Shown here in pieces: positions 44,119 through 52,835 of a stretch of 57,706 nt of DNA (positions are counted from its first letter, which is position 1; each line of letters opens with the position of its first letter). The notes below the pieces were generated by a model. It did no database searches and was not told the DNA's origin. It saw only the letters and a program-made list of their open reading frames with translations. Position numbers and translations under genes: made by a program. The DNA lies in the NCBI GenBank assembly GCA_020073285.1, contig JAIQFM010000004.1, forward strand, positions 1 to 57,706, in the 5' to 3' direction. The stretch is from Terriglobia bacterium (lineage in GTDB: Bacteria > Acidobacteriota > Terriglobia > Terriglobales > Acidobacteriaceae).

Positions 44119-45354
44119 ATGCGTATACTCTTTGTCGCCATCGCCTGCAGCCCGCACACGGCGCGGTGGATTGATCAGATCACCGGAATGGGCTGGGACA
44201 TTCACCTTTTCCACGACAGCCAGGAACACCCGCACGCAGAACTGCGGGACGTCAGCATTCATTCGCTGGTACTTCCGCCGGCCGAGGCGCGAGGGCGATG
44301 CCGCCATACCGGCGTACCGTGGCCATGGATGCGCGGATCGACCCGGCTGACGAAACTGCTGTTGCGGACGAAACACTACGCTCCGGCAGAGCGCCTGCGC
44401 CGGTTGATCGCGGAACTGCAGCCCGACATCGTACACACGCTGGAGATGCAGCGCTGCGGATACCTGACCGCGGCTGCGCGGCGCTTGTTCCCTGCCGGCC
44501 ATTTTCCGAAGTGGATCTACTCGTGCTGGGGAAACGACCTGTACCTGTACTCCCAACGGGATGGTCACCTGCCACGTATCCAGGAGGTGCTCAGCGGATG
44601 CGATTACCTGATCACCGATTGCGAGCGTGACGTCGGCCCGGCGCGGCAGATGGGTTTTGATGGAGCCGTTCTTGGGGTGGTTCCGGTTGGCGGAGGATTC
44701 CGGCTGGATGCGGTCCGGGCCATGCGCCAGGCCGGCCCGGTGTCGTTGCGGCGGACGATCAACCTCAAAGGGCGCCATGACGAGCAATTCGGCGGCCGGG
44801 CGCTGGTCGGGCTGGAGGCCCTTCGCAAGTGCGCGGGAAAGCTCGCAGGATACGAAATCGTCGTTCACTTCGCCAGCGACAACGTGCGGCGAGAGGCGGC
44901 GCTGCTGGCGCGGGAGACCGGGCTGAGCGTCACCGTGCTGCCCAGCAGCCCGCACCGGGAGATGCTGAGGCTGATGAGCCGGTCGAGGATCGCGATCGGA
45001 CTGAGCATCAGCGATGGATCGCCCAACACGATGTTGGAGGCGCTGATCGCCGGGGCGTTTCCGATTCAGTCCGACACGATCTCCACCCGCGAATGGATTG
45101 ACGGGAAGAACGGGTTGCTGGTGCCGCCGGAAGACGTGGCGGCCGTCGCGGAGGCGATCACCCGAGCCGTGCAGGACGACGACCTGGTAAACCGAGCTGC
45201 GGAATTGAACACCGAAATGGCGGACCGGCGCCTGGAGCGTGGCAAGATTCAGGCGAAGGTCATCGAGATGTACCAGCGTGTCATGGCTGATTCCGGCGGG
45301 CGACCGAGCTGCGTGCGTGCTGAAGTCGCGCGTGGGCGGGTTTTCGGAGGGTGA
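44119..45354 (+). CDS. Glycosyltransferase family 4 (GT-B)
   Basis: A 411-aa GT-B protein that starts MRILFVAIACSPHTARWIDQ and has PDIVHTLEMQRCGYL and the donor-site SDGSPNTMLEALIAGAFPI. The SWGNDLYLYS segment is typical of some GT4 branches. ATG 44119 lies 13 bp after the previous gene, and a GAAGG ribosome site precedes it. It is the last gene of the first + strand glycan block; a hairpin terminator follows. Confidence 0.86.
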   Translation: MRILFVAIACSPHTARWIDQITGMGWDIHLFHDSQEHPHAELRDVSIHSLVLPPAEARGRCRHTGVPWPWMRGSTRLTKLLLRTKHYAPAERLRRLIAELQPDIVHTLEMQRCGYLTAAARRLFPAGHFPKWIYSCWGNDLYLYSQRDGHLPRIQEVLSGCDYLITDCERDVGPARQMGFDGAVLGVVPVGGGFRLDAVRAMRQAGPVSLRRTINLKGRHDEQFGGRALVGLEALRKCAGKLAGYEIVVHFASDNVRREAALLARETGLSVTVLPSSPHREMLRLMSRSRIAIGLSISDGSPNTMLEALIAGAFPIQSDTISTREWIDGKNGLLVPPEDVAAVAEAITRAVQDDDLVNRAAELNTEMADRRLERGKIQAKVIEMYQRVMADSGGRPSCVRAEVARGRVFGG

Positions 45355-45363
45355 CCAACCAGT

Positions 45364-45387
45364 CTCGGTCTTACTGACCGAGTTGTT
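45364..45387 (+). terminator. Hairpin terminator after the GT4 gene
   Basis: CTCGGTC (45364-45370) pairs perfectly with GACCGAG (45376-45382) around TTACT and is followed by TTGTT. It is 9 bp downstream of the last glycosyltransferase of the block, before a minus-strand gene. Confidence 0.6.
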
Positions 45388-45459
45388 CGATCATCACTTT
45401 GCGCCGCGCCGCGGCCTCTTGGCCAGCGGTGTTCACGGGGTGCTTGCTTAGAAGAGAAG

Positions 45460-46308
45460 CTACACCCTGCGATAGGCATCGGATTGAAACGCCTCGCTGC
45501 GACCGGTAATCATCCTCTTGAGCGGCTTCTTGATGGCTCGGGGTAGAAATTTTGCCACCACGGACTTAGCGCTGCGCTTGCGTCGGCTCACCGAGGCTGA
45601 AGGATTCTTTGTGAGTCCCCATGCAGACATATAGTCTGATTGCTGTGGCGTGATCTTGAAGATGCCGACGTCGCTCAACCTGCGCGCAACAACCATAATG
45701 TATGTCGGCCTATTGTTTATCAGTTCGACGCGGCGACCGAGAGCCGCCGGATCCTCGACTCGATACCAGGGGGCTCCTCGGTCAGTTTCGCAGAGTAACA
45801 TATCTTCAACTGCGTACCCGTTGTCGGACGAGAATACGCGATAGTACAGTTCTGGGCTAAATTGATAAAAGCCATGGCCCATAAAGTTGTTGGCGGCTGT
45901 AACTCCCAGGAAGTGACCGCCAACCGCAACCATCTCCATGCAGTTCTTGATAGCCTGCGGAAAATTAAATATATGCTCGATCGCACCACCATCAAAAACA
46001 CAGGAAAAAGAGGCCTTGAGAGCTTCCGGTATAGGCTCGTTAAGATCGTGGACAACGGTTGCCTGTTCAAATGCCGAGTAATCAAGAGATTCAATCCTGA
46101 TCGCACCAAGGCGCTTGAGGAGAGGCTCGATAAACTTTTGTTCAAGCAAAGCCGATGCATCCCCGGCTGTTATGCTCAACGCGCTGCACAGGTCGGAAGC
46201 CTTGAGCAGGTGATAACCCTGTCGCCCGATCGTGATCGTTGATGAGAAAGACAGGCCTTTTGCTCGCGATCCGCAAAGCAGCCGCAGGGCATGGGTATCG
46301 ACGCCCAT
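45460..46308 (-). CDS. Methyltransferase-like protein of the glycan locus
   Basis: A 282-aa protein. The central part resembles a Methyltransf_11-type core (SFSCVFDGGAIEHIFNFPQAIKNC ... AVGGHFLGVTAANN). A glycine-rich motif I is not clear, so catalysis is uncertain. ATG 46308 has an excellent GGGAGG site 7 nt upstream; an in-frame start at 46359 would add 17 residues. It is noticeably AT-richer than the flanking glycan genes, which suggests separate acquisition. It lies on the opposite strand to the main operon. Confidence 0.6.
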   Translation of the reverse strand: MGVDTHALRLLCGSRAKGLSFSSTITIGRQGYHLLKASDLCSALSITAGDASALLEQKFIEPLLKRLGAIRIESLDYSAFEQATVVHDLNEPIPEALKASFSCVFDGGAIEHIFNFPQAIKNCMEMVAVGGHFLGVTAANNFMGHGFYQFSPELYYRVFSSDNGYAVEDMLLCETDRGAPWYRVEDPAALGRRVELINNRPTYIMVVARRLSDVGIFKITPQQSDYMSAWGLTKNPSASVSRRKRSAKSVVAKFLPRAIKKPLKRMITGRSEAFQSDAYRRV

Positions 46309-46362
46309 TAAGATCCTCCCAAGATGTAATGGACAAGGGTCATTATTCCACAGACGCAACGT

Positions 46363-47223
46363 TTAGACTAAATCGATGCGGACGCCGTAAACGTGGTTGC
46401 GGACCCAGGGCTCAGCGGCTTCGTCGCGAAAAGCGAGGTTGAAGCCCATGTCCTTCAAGGCGGCGGCCACGCCGGCGCGAGTGCGAAGCTGATCGCCGCC
46501 GCCCGAGTCAGCCAGGAAATCGTGACAGGCGATGCACGCCGAACGCACGCGGGAGCGCCACCGCTCCAGCCCGCGCAGCGCGGCGGTCTCGGCGCCTTCG
46601 ATGTTCATCTTGAGGAAGTCCACCTGGGCGAAGCCTTCGCGGTCGAATAGATTGTCCAGGGTCTCGGCGGAAACTTTGTAGCTGCCGGCCGAGTCTATGC
46701 TGGTGATGGCGTTGGCCAGCCAGTTATCCTGCGTGCCGATGAAGACTTCACCGGGGGCATCCGAGACGGCGAGGTTGAGGGCGCGAACGTTGTCGAACCG
46801 GTTGTACTCGCAGGTTTTCCGCAAATACAGGAAGGTTTCCGGGTGAGCTTCCACGGCGAGCACGCGGCCGGTGGGACCGACAGCGCTTGAGAAAGCAAAC
46901 GCGTCTTCGCCTCGGCCCGCTCCGATGTCAACGATGACGTCGCCGGGCTTGGGCCGGTACAGGAGAAACCAGAAATACTCGGAGGTCTGTTCGCATTTGC
47001 ACTTTTGCGTGGGCCAAGCGGAGGCGGAATTGATGGAATAGTTGTAGTACGTGCAGTCAGGAAAAAAATCGCGATCATAACGATGGAGCCACATCTGGCC
47101 GTCCCAGAACACGGACGCGGCTTTCGGGCGCAGTTGGCGTCGGGCGAGCGCGTTGGTGAAAGCCTGGAGCGCCCATCGGCCGCCGGGACGGTCCAGAAGG
47201 CGCAGCATCTCGCGCTTGTGCAT
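46363..47223 (-). CDS. FkbM family methyltransferase
   Basis: A 286-aa enzyme with DVIVDIGAGRGEDAFAFSSA (SAM motif), VLAVEAHPETF and DFLKMNIEGAETAALRG of the FkbM family. It is the third FkbM protein of the locus. ATG 47223 is preferred over an in-frame ATG at 47280 because the latter adds unconserved sequence. It is on the minus strand with its two neighbours. Confidence 0.85.
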   Translation of the reverse strand: MHKREMLRLLDRPGGRWALQAFTNALARRQLRPKAASVFWDGQMWLHRYDRDFFPDCTYYNYSINSASAWPTQKCKCEQTSEYFWFLLYRPKPGDVIVDIGAGRGEDAFAFSSAVGPTGRVLAVEAHPETFLYLRKTCEYNRFDNVRALNLAVSDAPGEVFIGTQDNWLANAITSIDSAGSYKVSAETLDNLFDREGFAQVDFLKMNIEGAETAALRGLERWRSRVRSACIACHDFLADSGGGDQLRTRAGVAAALKDMGFNLAFRDEAAEPWVRNHVYGVRIDLV

Positions 47224-47302
47224 GGCGGATCCTAGTCTGTGGAAATGCAACCGACAGCGCGATTCCACCGAATTAAACACCGGTCATTCGAGCAAATTGC
47301 AT

Positions 47303-48046
47303 TCATCGCATCCAAGAGAACACAAGCCAATCATGGCACTCAAGCGGGCGTGTCTTAACGTAGAATTCCGTGTATTCAGGTTTGTGGACGACCGTTAACC
47401 CGCATCGGCCGGCCGTGCTTATTACCGTGGCAAGTTTGAACCAGGATATGCCGGGGTATTGCCACGTCTCATCCATGGAGTCTTCCTTGTCTGGCGTACC
47501 GCTGCTGCCGTATGCATTTCCTTCGGCCAAGCAAATCGATGCGAGAATGTGTCCTCCGGGTGCTAACACCTTGCCGGCGTTGCGCAGGTACTGCTCCAAT
47601 TGCCAATGGGCACAGTGCGACAACACGGAATGGGACAGAACGAAATCGAATCTGGTCCCCAACTTGCTGGCATCGAAGTTATCCACACTGAGGAATCTCG
47701 CCTGTTTCTCACGGATCAGTTCACTGGCCCAGAGGTTCTTCAAGGTCTTCCGTCGCAACCACTTGTTGGGATCAACTCCGACGTAACGACTCTTTTCAAG
47801 GTATTGAATCAGCAGGATTCCCGCATGCAGGTTTCCACAGCCGATTTCCAACACCGTCGAATCCCGTGTACATCCCTCTCGCTTGAGGAGCTCCAGTTGG
47901 AGTTGTCCGCTGACCCCGTCCGTGCCGACGAAGCGCTTTGGATCCTCTAATCCCTTCGGCAACACCCATTCTTGCCGCAAGAGCGGTTTGACGCGTTGCT
48001 TGAGCGCGGGAGGTATGAGCTTTCTGAATCGATCCGTCAAGTGCAT
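47303..48046 (-). CDS. Class I SAM-dependent methyltransferase
   Basis: A 247-aa protein with VLEIGCGNLHAGILLIQYLE (motif I), YVGVDPNKWL and FDFVLSHSVLSHCAHWQLEQYL. Its N-terminus (MHLTDRFRKLIPPALKQRV) is basic. It is the first gene of the minus-strand block of three methyltransferase-type genes. The target is unknown. Confidence 0.82.
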   Translation of the reverse strand: MHLTDRFRKLIPPALKQRVKPLLRQEWVLPKGLEDPKRFVGTDGVSGQLQLELLKREGCTRDSTVLEIGCGNLHAGILLIQYLEKSRYVGVDPNKWLRRKTLKNLWASELIREKQARFLSVDNFDASKLGTRFDFVLSHSVLSHCAHWQLEQYLRNAGKVLAPGGHILASICLAEGNAYGSSGTPDKEDSMDETWQYPGISWFKLATVISTAGRCGLTVVHKPEYTEFYVKTRPLECHDWLVFSWMR

Positions 48047-48148
48047 GTGTCACCTTCGTGGAATTGCGTTTGATCTTCAGGAACTGCCGCGTGTGGAGCA
48101 GGGATCGATGTCATGGACGAGCAAACTACAACTTGTATATCGAAGTCC

Positions 48149-48289
48149 TCATCGGGCGCCGACAACCCTGATGACAACGAGCAGTGCGACCGCACTGATC
48201 GTTAAGACGACCACGATAAGGAAGGGCGCATATGGCGGTAAGCCAAAGGCCAAGCACAACCTCCTTACCAGCTCCCAAAATGTCCGCAT
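48149..48289 (-). CDS. Possible small membrane protein (46 aa)
   Basis: A short ORF, MRTFWELVRRLCLAFGLPPY followed by a strongly hydrophobic helix (APFLIVVVLTISAVALLVVI) and a basic end (RVVGAR). A TAAAAT box lies immediately before the start, so it could be expressed from an almost leaderless transcript. It fills most of an otherwise empty 388-bp gap (48047-48434). The function is unknown and it may be spurious. Confidence 0.35.
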   Translation of the reverse strand: MRTFWELVRRLCLAFGLPPYAPFLIVVVLTISAVALLVVIRVVGAR

Positions 48290-48434
48290 GTTTTGGATTT
48301 TAGCATTAGCCGGGCCGCTTAAAGGGCTGATTGGGGCCGGGCAGGGCGGCTCTTGGACGTTAACGACAAAGCTCGTCAGTTGAGCTTACAATGTGATTCA
48401 CGTCCAAACTAAACTTGGGGCGAAGACGCGACTC

Positions 48435-49499
48435 ATGAAATCGGTGATGATTACGGGGTCCTCGGGCCTGATTGGCTCGGAATGTGTCACTTACTTTGAC
48501 CGCCTGGGATGGCGCGTCCACGGCATCGATAACAACATGCGCATGTCGTTCTTCGGGCCGGATGGCGATACCACCTGGAACCTGCAACGGCTGCGCAATG
48601 GCTGCCGCAACTTCGAACATCACGACCTCGATATCCGCGACCGCGCGAAAATCCTTGGCCTCGTCAAGGATCTGCGTCCCGCGCTGCTGATTCATTGCGC
48701 CGCGCAGCCTTCGCACGACCTCGCCAAGGATCGTCCCTTCGACGACTTCGAGATCAACGCCACCGGCACGCTGAACCTGCTGGAGGCCATGCGCCAGTAT
48801 GCCCTCGAGTCACCGTTCGTTTTCATGAGCACGAACAAGGTGTATGGCGACGCCCCCAACGAGCTGCCGCTCCAGGAACTGGAAACGCGCTGGGAGTACG
48901 CGCGCCCGGAAGACTGGAACGGCATCGGCGAATCCTGCCGCATTGACGCCACGCTGCACAGCCTGTTCGGCGCATCGAAAGCGGCGGCCGATCTGGTGGT
49001 GCAAGAATACGGGCGCTATTTCCAGATGCCGACGGTGTGCTTCCGTGGCGGGTGCCTCACCGGACCCAATCACTCCAGCGCGGAGCTGCACGGCTTTCTC
49101 GCGTACCTGGCGCGCTGCTTCCGCGAAGACCGCACTTACCGCATCTTTGGCTACAAGGGCAAGCAAGTGCGCGACAACATCCATTCGCAGGATGTGTGCG
49201 ACGCCTTCTACGCCTTCTACGATTCGCCGCGCTGCGCGGCGGTGTACAACCTGGGTGGCGGGCGGCAGAATTCAGTTTCGATGATCGAAGCCATTAGTCG
49301 CATGAGCGACCGGTTCGGCAAGAAGCTGAAGACCGAGTACGTCGAGCAGAACCGCGTCGGCGACCACATCTGCTATATCAGCGACCTGCGCCGTTTCGAG
49401 GGCGACTACCCAAAGTGGCGCCTGCGGGTTTCACTCGACGAAATCTTCAATGAGCTCGCGGCCCCCTTCCACGGGAACGTGGTCGCGAAGCGGGCGTGA
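48435..49499 (+). CDS. NAD-dependent epimerase (CDP-paratose/tyvelose 2-epimerase-like)
   Basis: A 354-aa extended SDR protein. The nucleotide motif is [50 protein letters not shown] and [19 protein letters not shown] closely resemble what is known of CDP-paratose/tyvelose 2-epimerase. The catalytic tetrad position reads F178-G-A-S-K182, with Phe where YxxxK is usual. It would supply a dideoxy- or epimerised sugar nucleotide to the glycan. ATG 48435 begins the fold; an earlier in-frame start (48393) is unlikely. It overlaps the next gene by 4 bp. Confidence 0.8.
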   Translation: MKSVMITGSSGLIGSECVTYFDRLGWRVHGIDNNMRMSFFGPDGDTTWNLQRLRNGCRNFEHHDLDIRDRAKILGLVKDLRPALLIHCAAQPSHDLAKDRPFDDFEINATGTLNLLEAMRQYALESPFVFMSTNKVYGDAPNELPLQELETRWEYARPEDWNGIGESCRIDATLHSLFGASKAAADLVVQEYGRYFQMPTVCFRGGCLTGPNHSSAELHGFLAYLARCFREDRTYRIFGYKGKQVRDNIHSQDVCDAFYAFYDSPRCAAVYNLGGGRQNSVSMIEAISRMSDRFGKKLKTEYVEQNRVGDHICYISDLRRFEGDYPKWRLRVSLDEIFNELAAPFHGNVVAKRA

Positions 49500-50752
49500 C
49501 TCCTGCTGGGCCAACGGCCGGGCTGCGATCCCCACAAGTCAGCGGCGACCTCCCGATAACTTCGCTCGCATGCCCGCGCCTGCTGTTCATGTGCGACCTT
49601 CCGCCCAGCAACCTGAACGGCGGGCCCATCCTGATGCGCCGGCTGCTGGCGGATTACCCGGCTGACCGGCTTACCGTCGCCTGCGCGCCCGACTTCCTGC
49701 GCCGCGCTGCCGGACCACTGCTCGACTGCGAGCACGTGACGCTCTTTCGGACCAACGGTACGGGCCGTTGGGGCTTGGGACGGGTGAAGCAACTGGTTGA
49801 TTTGCTGGCAGTCCTCCCTATCCAGCGCGCGGCGGAAAAACTCATCCGCGATAAGCGAATCGATGCGGTGCTTACGGTCGCGCATGACCTGTTTTTCCTT
49901 GCGGCCGTTCCCGCCGCACGAAATGCGGGCGTGCCGTGCATCGTCGTGGTGCACGACGATTGGGTTTCCTTTATGCGCCGCCACACCTGGCTGCCGCGTG
50001 CACTCACCCCGGTATTGTTCCGCAGCGCCCTGCGGAGTGCCAACCGGGTCTACGCCGTCAGTGAGGGCATGCAGCACTGGCTCGCCCAGGATTTTGGCGT
50101 CGCTTCGCAAGTGCAATTGCCCGCCACCGAAGCGCATGACAAGGTCTGCACCCGCGCACGCAGCGAGAACCCATTTCGCATCGCCTACACGGGAACCTTC
50201 ACGGCCGGGCCGATGGCGAGCATGGTTTTGCTGGTGCACGTGTTGCTTCGCGATTTCTCCGGCCATTCCTGGCAGCTAGATCTCTACGGCGTCTCCGAGC
50301 AGACCGCGGGCGACCTTGGCTGGACCGACCCCCGCATCCGCGCGCATGGCTGGGGCACGCAGGACCAGGTTCGCGCCGCCTTGCGAGCCTCCGACCTCGT
50401 GTATCTGCCGATGGGGTTTGATCCCGCTTCGCGGTTTTTTTACGTCCGCTCTTTCCCCTCCAAGTTCGCCGACTATCTCGCATCCGGCCGGCCTACACTG
50501 GTATGCGCTCCGCCAGAATTTTCCGTCAGCCAATACATTCGCCGGCATGCCTGCGCCGAACTCGTAGACGATCCCTCGCCGCAGCGGCTCGCCGATGCCC
50601 TTCGCACTCTCATGAACGATCCGGAGCGGCGCGAATCGCTAGCCTCTCGCGGCCTCGAAACATTTCGCGCACACCACGACATCCGCGTGCAGCGGAAGGA
50701 ATTCCTGGCCGACCTCAACCGCCTCATCGCCGCCAAGCAGGAGCCTCGCTGA
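49496..50752 (+). CDS. Glycosyltransferase family 4-like
   Basis: A 418-aa GT-B-like protein. Its N-terminus is atypical: about 28 residues precede [20 protein letters not shown]. The C-terminal domain has [23 protein letters not shown] and [20 protein letters not shown] 49496 overlaps the epimerase stop (GTGA). It is followed directly by a degenerate GT2 gene. Confidence 0.78.
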   Translation: MTPAGPTAGLRSPQVSGDLPITSLACPRLLFMCDLPPSNLNGGPILMRRLLADYPADRLTVACAPDFLRRAAGPLLDCEHVTLFRTNGTGRWGLGRVKQLVDLLAVLPIQRAAEKLIRDKRIDAVLTVAHDLFFLAAVPAARNAGVPCIVVVHDDWVSFMRRHTWLPRALTPVLFRSALRSANRVYAVSEGMQHWLAQDFGVASQVQLPATEAHDKVCTRARSENPFRIAYTGTFTAGPMASMVLLVHVLLRDFSGHSWQLDLYGVSEQTAGDLGWTDPRIRAHGWGTQDQVRAALRASDLVYLPMGFDPASRFFYVRSFPSKFADYLASGRPTLVCAPPEFSVSQYIRRHACAELVDDPSPQRLADALRTLMNDPERRESLASRGLETFRAHHDIRVQRKEFLADLNRLIAAKQEPR

Positions 50753-51150
50753 TGGCCAGGGTTCGCGTGTACCCGTGCACGGATCGACGCGACAACCTTC
50801 GCACGCGTGCCCTGAGCAGCCTGCTTCAGCCAACATGTTGCGGCTGGGTTTGCGAAATGGATAACGGCGCCCCCGGCGGCCCGTTTCGTTACAACTCGTC
50901 GCCGAGACCGCCGACCCGCGCATCACTGCGGTCGATCACGAGCGCAATCTTGGTGGAACCGCCACCTTCAACTCATTCTTCCGTCCAATTTGGGAAGCCT
51001 ATTTTCAGCCTCCTGGAAGACGACAACTGGTGGGAGCCCGAGCTTCCTCGCGCGCATGGTCGAGATCTGGCGGGGGATAGTTACTCCTGGGACCGGCGGA
51101 AGGACCAGCCGACACCAGAAGCATGAGTCGCCGTCGGAATCCAACTTGTG
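50752..51150 (+). pseudogene. Degenerate glycosyltransferase family 2 gene (frameshifts)
   Basis: Pieces of one GT2 protein appear in three frames. First [15 protein letters not shown] and RALSSLLQPTCCGWVCEMDN from ATG 50752; then, shifted, VAETADPRITAVDHERNLGG and TATFNSFFRPIWEAYF; then LLEDDNWWEP back in the first frame (about 51009); then SFLARMVEIWRG in a third frame, ending at a stop near 51150. The order matches a GT-A fold (N-terminal strand, NLGG, DD metal site), so at least three frameshifts have destroyed it and the C-terminus is lost. It overlaps the preceding GT4 stop. The remaining gap to 51276 shows no gene. Confidence 0.75.
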
Positions 51151-51276
51151 AACGGCTAAAGGCCCGGCTGCATGGTACGATCTTGCGCATACGTAAGCAG
51201 ACGCATGCGTACCGCTCTGGCGATTTCGATGCATGGTGACCGGTTTCACGAAGGATTGCATCTACATTAACGAAGC

Positions 51277-52833
51277 ATGCAACCACAACGTACACGAGCG
51301 GCGGAACGAGCCAAGGGCGCCTTCGAACGCGGCTTCGCCCAAGCCTCTCGCTACATAACGCCGCCTGTCATCGTCACCCTCATCATCTGGGCGACCGGCA
51401 CCAGACGCGCCACTCTCCTGCAGACTGTCCTCGCCTACCTGCTGCTGCAGTTCGCTTGGGGTTACTGGGTCCACTGGAAGCAAAAACCGGATGGGGAAAA
51501 GGACTTCCCGCTGTTTACCGTGATCGCCGCTATGTACTGGCTGGCCTATGGGCTCCCCATCTTCTGGAATTTGAGAGATGCGTGGACGTTGCGCAGCCCC
51601 CGCCCGCTGACCGAAGCTGGCGTGGCTCGCGCTCTTACTCTGGCCCTGGTGGCTCTGGCGTCTTTGTTTGTCGGCATGCATCTGGGGATTTTCCGCCGTC
51701 TACGCCGTGCTCGCACCCTCGATCTGCGTGACGCGGCATTCTCTCCCAAGTACCTGGCGGTTGTGATGTTGTTGGGGCCCTTCCTGGGCAGTTCTTCCAT
51801 GGTCTATGTTTTTGGGTCGGGGTACCGCCAGTTGATGATAATTCTGCGCAGCACTGTGCCGCTGGTCGCTTTCGCCATTCTGCTGCGCCGCCGCTTGATG
51901 CGCCCAGTGCCCACATTCGAAAGCGCCGGGTTGATCATCTTCGGCGGCTTGACCATCGGCTTGGGACTGGCCTCCGGTTGGATCGGCGCCGGCGCCGCCG
52001 TCATCATCATCGCCGGCGCGGTTCTGGTGGATACGCGCTTTAAGATCCCCGTCGTCGCGCTCGCCTTCGCCTTTGCTTTCGCCATCTTCCTGCAACCGGC
52101 GAAAGGCGAGTTCCGCGCCCAGTATTGGGGAATGGAGGGTCGAACCTCCGAGACCCGCCGCGCCACCGACTGGATTACCACCGCCTTGCACCGGTGGGAA
52201 GCCACGGCCGCAGATTCGAATACCGCCGCCTTGAGCGACACGCTCTATTCCTCCGTCGACCGTTTCTCTCTCCTGCAGCAGACCGCCTACGTGATGGAGA
52301 TGACACCCATCGTTATTCCCTACCAGGGCAGCTTCATGTACAGGTACATGGCCGTCACCTTGATACCGCGCGCCTTGTGGCCCGACAAGCCGACGGTGAA
52401 CGAGGCCAATCGCCTTTACCAGGTGACCTACGGATTGACCACCGTGCGCAACCTGGGAGGCGTTTCCATATCGGTGGGCATAGCGGCGGAAAGCTTTATT
52501 GCCTATGGTTGGGTAGGGACAATTTGCATCATGACGCTGGTCGGGATTTTCCTGGACGGGCTGGCAACCGTCTGCCTGGCGTGCAACGCTGGTGTCCTGA
52601 TGAAAGGAATCGGCCTGGCACTCGTGCCGTCACTGGCGACCGTCGAGGGACAAATGGCGCAATATCTGGGCGGCTTAGCTCAGCAGATCTTGGTAACGAT
52701 TGTCGTCATGCTGCCGATCACTTGTGTGCGCCAGCGCCGAATCCTCCCTGCCATTCAAAACCGCGTTTTACAGACTGGTAGAACCCTGCGCATGATACGC
52801 CAAAACTTGGTTCGATCCCCGATGGTGCGTTGA
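51277..52833 (+). CDS. Wzy-like O-antigen/oligosaccharide polymerase (copy A)
   Basis: A 518-aa polytopic membrane protein with about 11-12 TM segments and a large loop at about 285-360. The IPRALWPDKP motif in that loop is common in O-antigen polymerase/ligase-like proteins. Its place at the end of a glycan operon agrees. It is nearly collinear with the next gene. Translation starts at ATG 51277, after a roughly 125-bp gap with no gene. Confidence 0.75.
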   Translation: MQPQRTRAAERAKGAFERGFAQASRYITPPVIVTLIIWATGTRRATLLQTVLAYLLLQFAWGYWVHWKQKPDGEKDFPLFTVIAAMYWLAYGLPIFWNLRDAWTLRSPRPLTEAGVARALTLALVALASLFVGMHLGIFRRLRRARTLDLRDAAFSPKYLAVVMLLGPFLGSSSMVYVFGSGYRQLMIILRSTVPLVAFAILLRRRLMRPVPTFESAGLIIFGGLTIGLGLASGWIGAGAAVIIIAGAVLVDTRFKIPVVALAFAFAFAIFLQPAKGEFRAQYWGMEGRTSETRRATDWITTALHRWEATAADSNTAALSDTLYSSVDRFSLLQQTAYVMEMTPIVIPYQGSFMYRYMAVTLIPRALWPDKPTVNEANRLYQVTYGLTTVRNLGGVSISVGIAAESFIAYGWVGTICIMTLVGIFLDGLATVCLACNAGVLMKGIGLALVPSLATVEGQMAQYLGGLAQQILVTIVVMLPITCVRQRRILPAIQNRVLQTGRTLRMIRQNLVRSPMVR

Positions 52834-52835
52834 AT

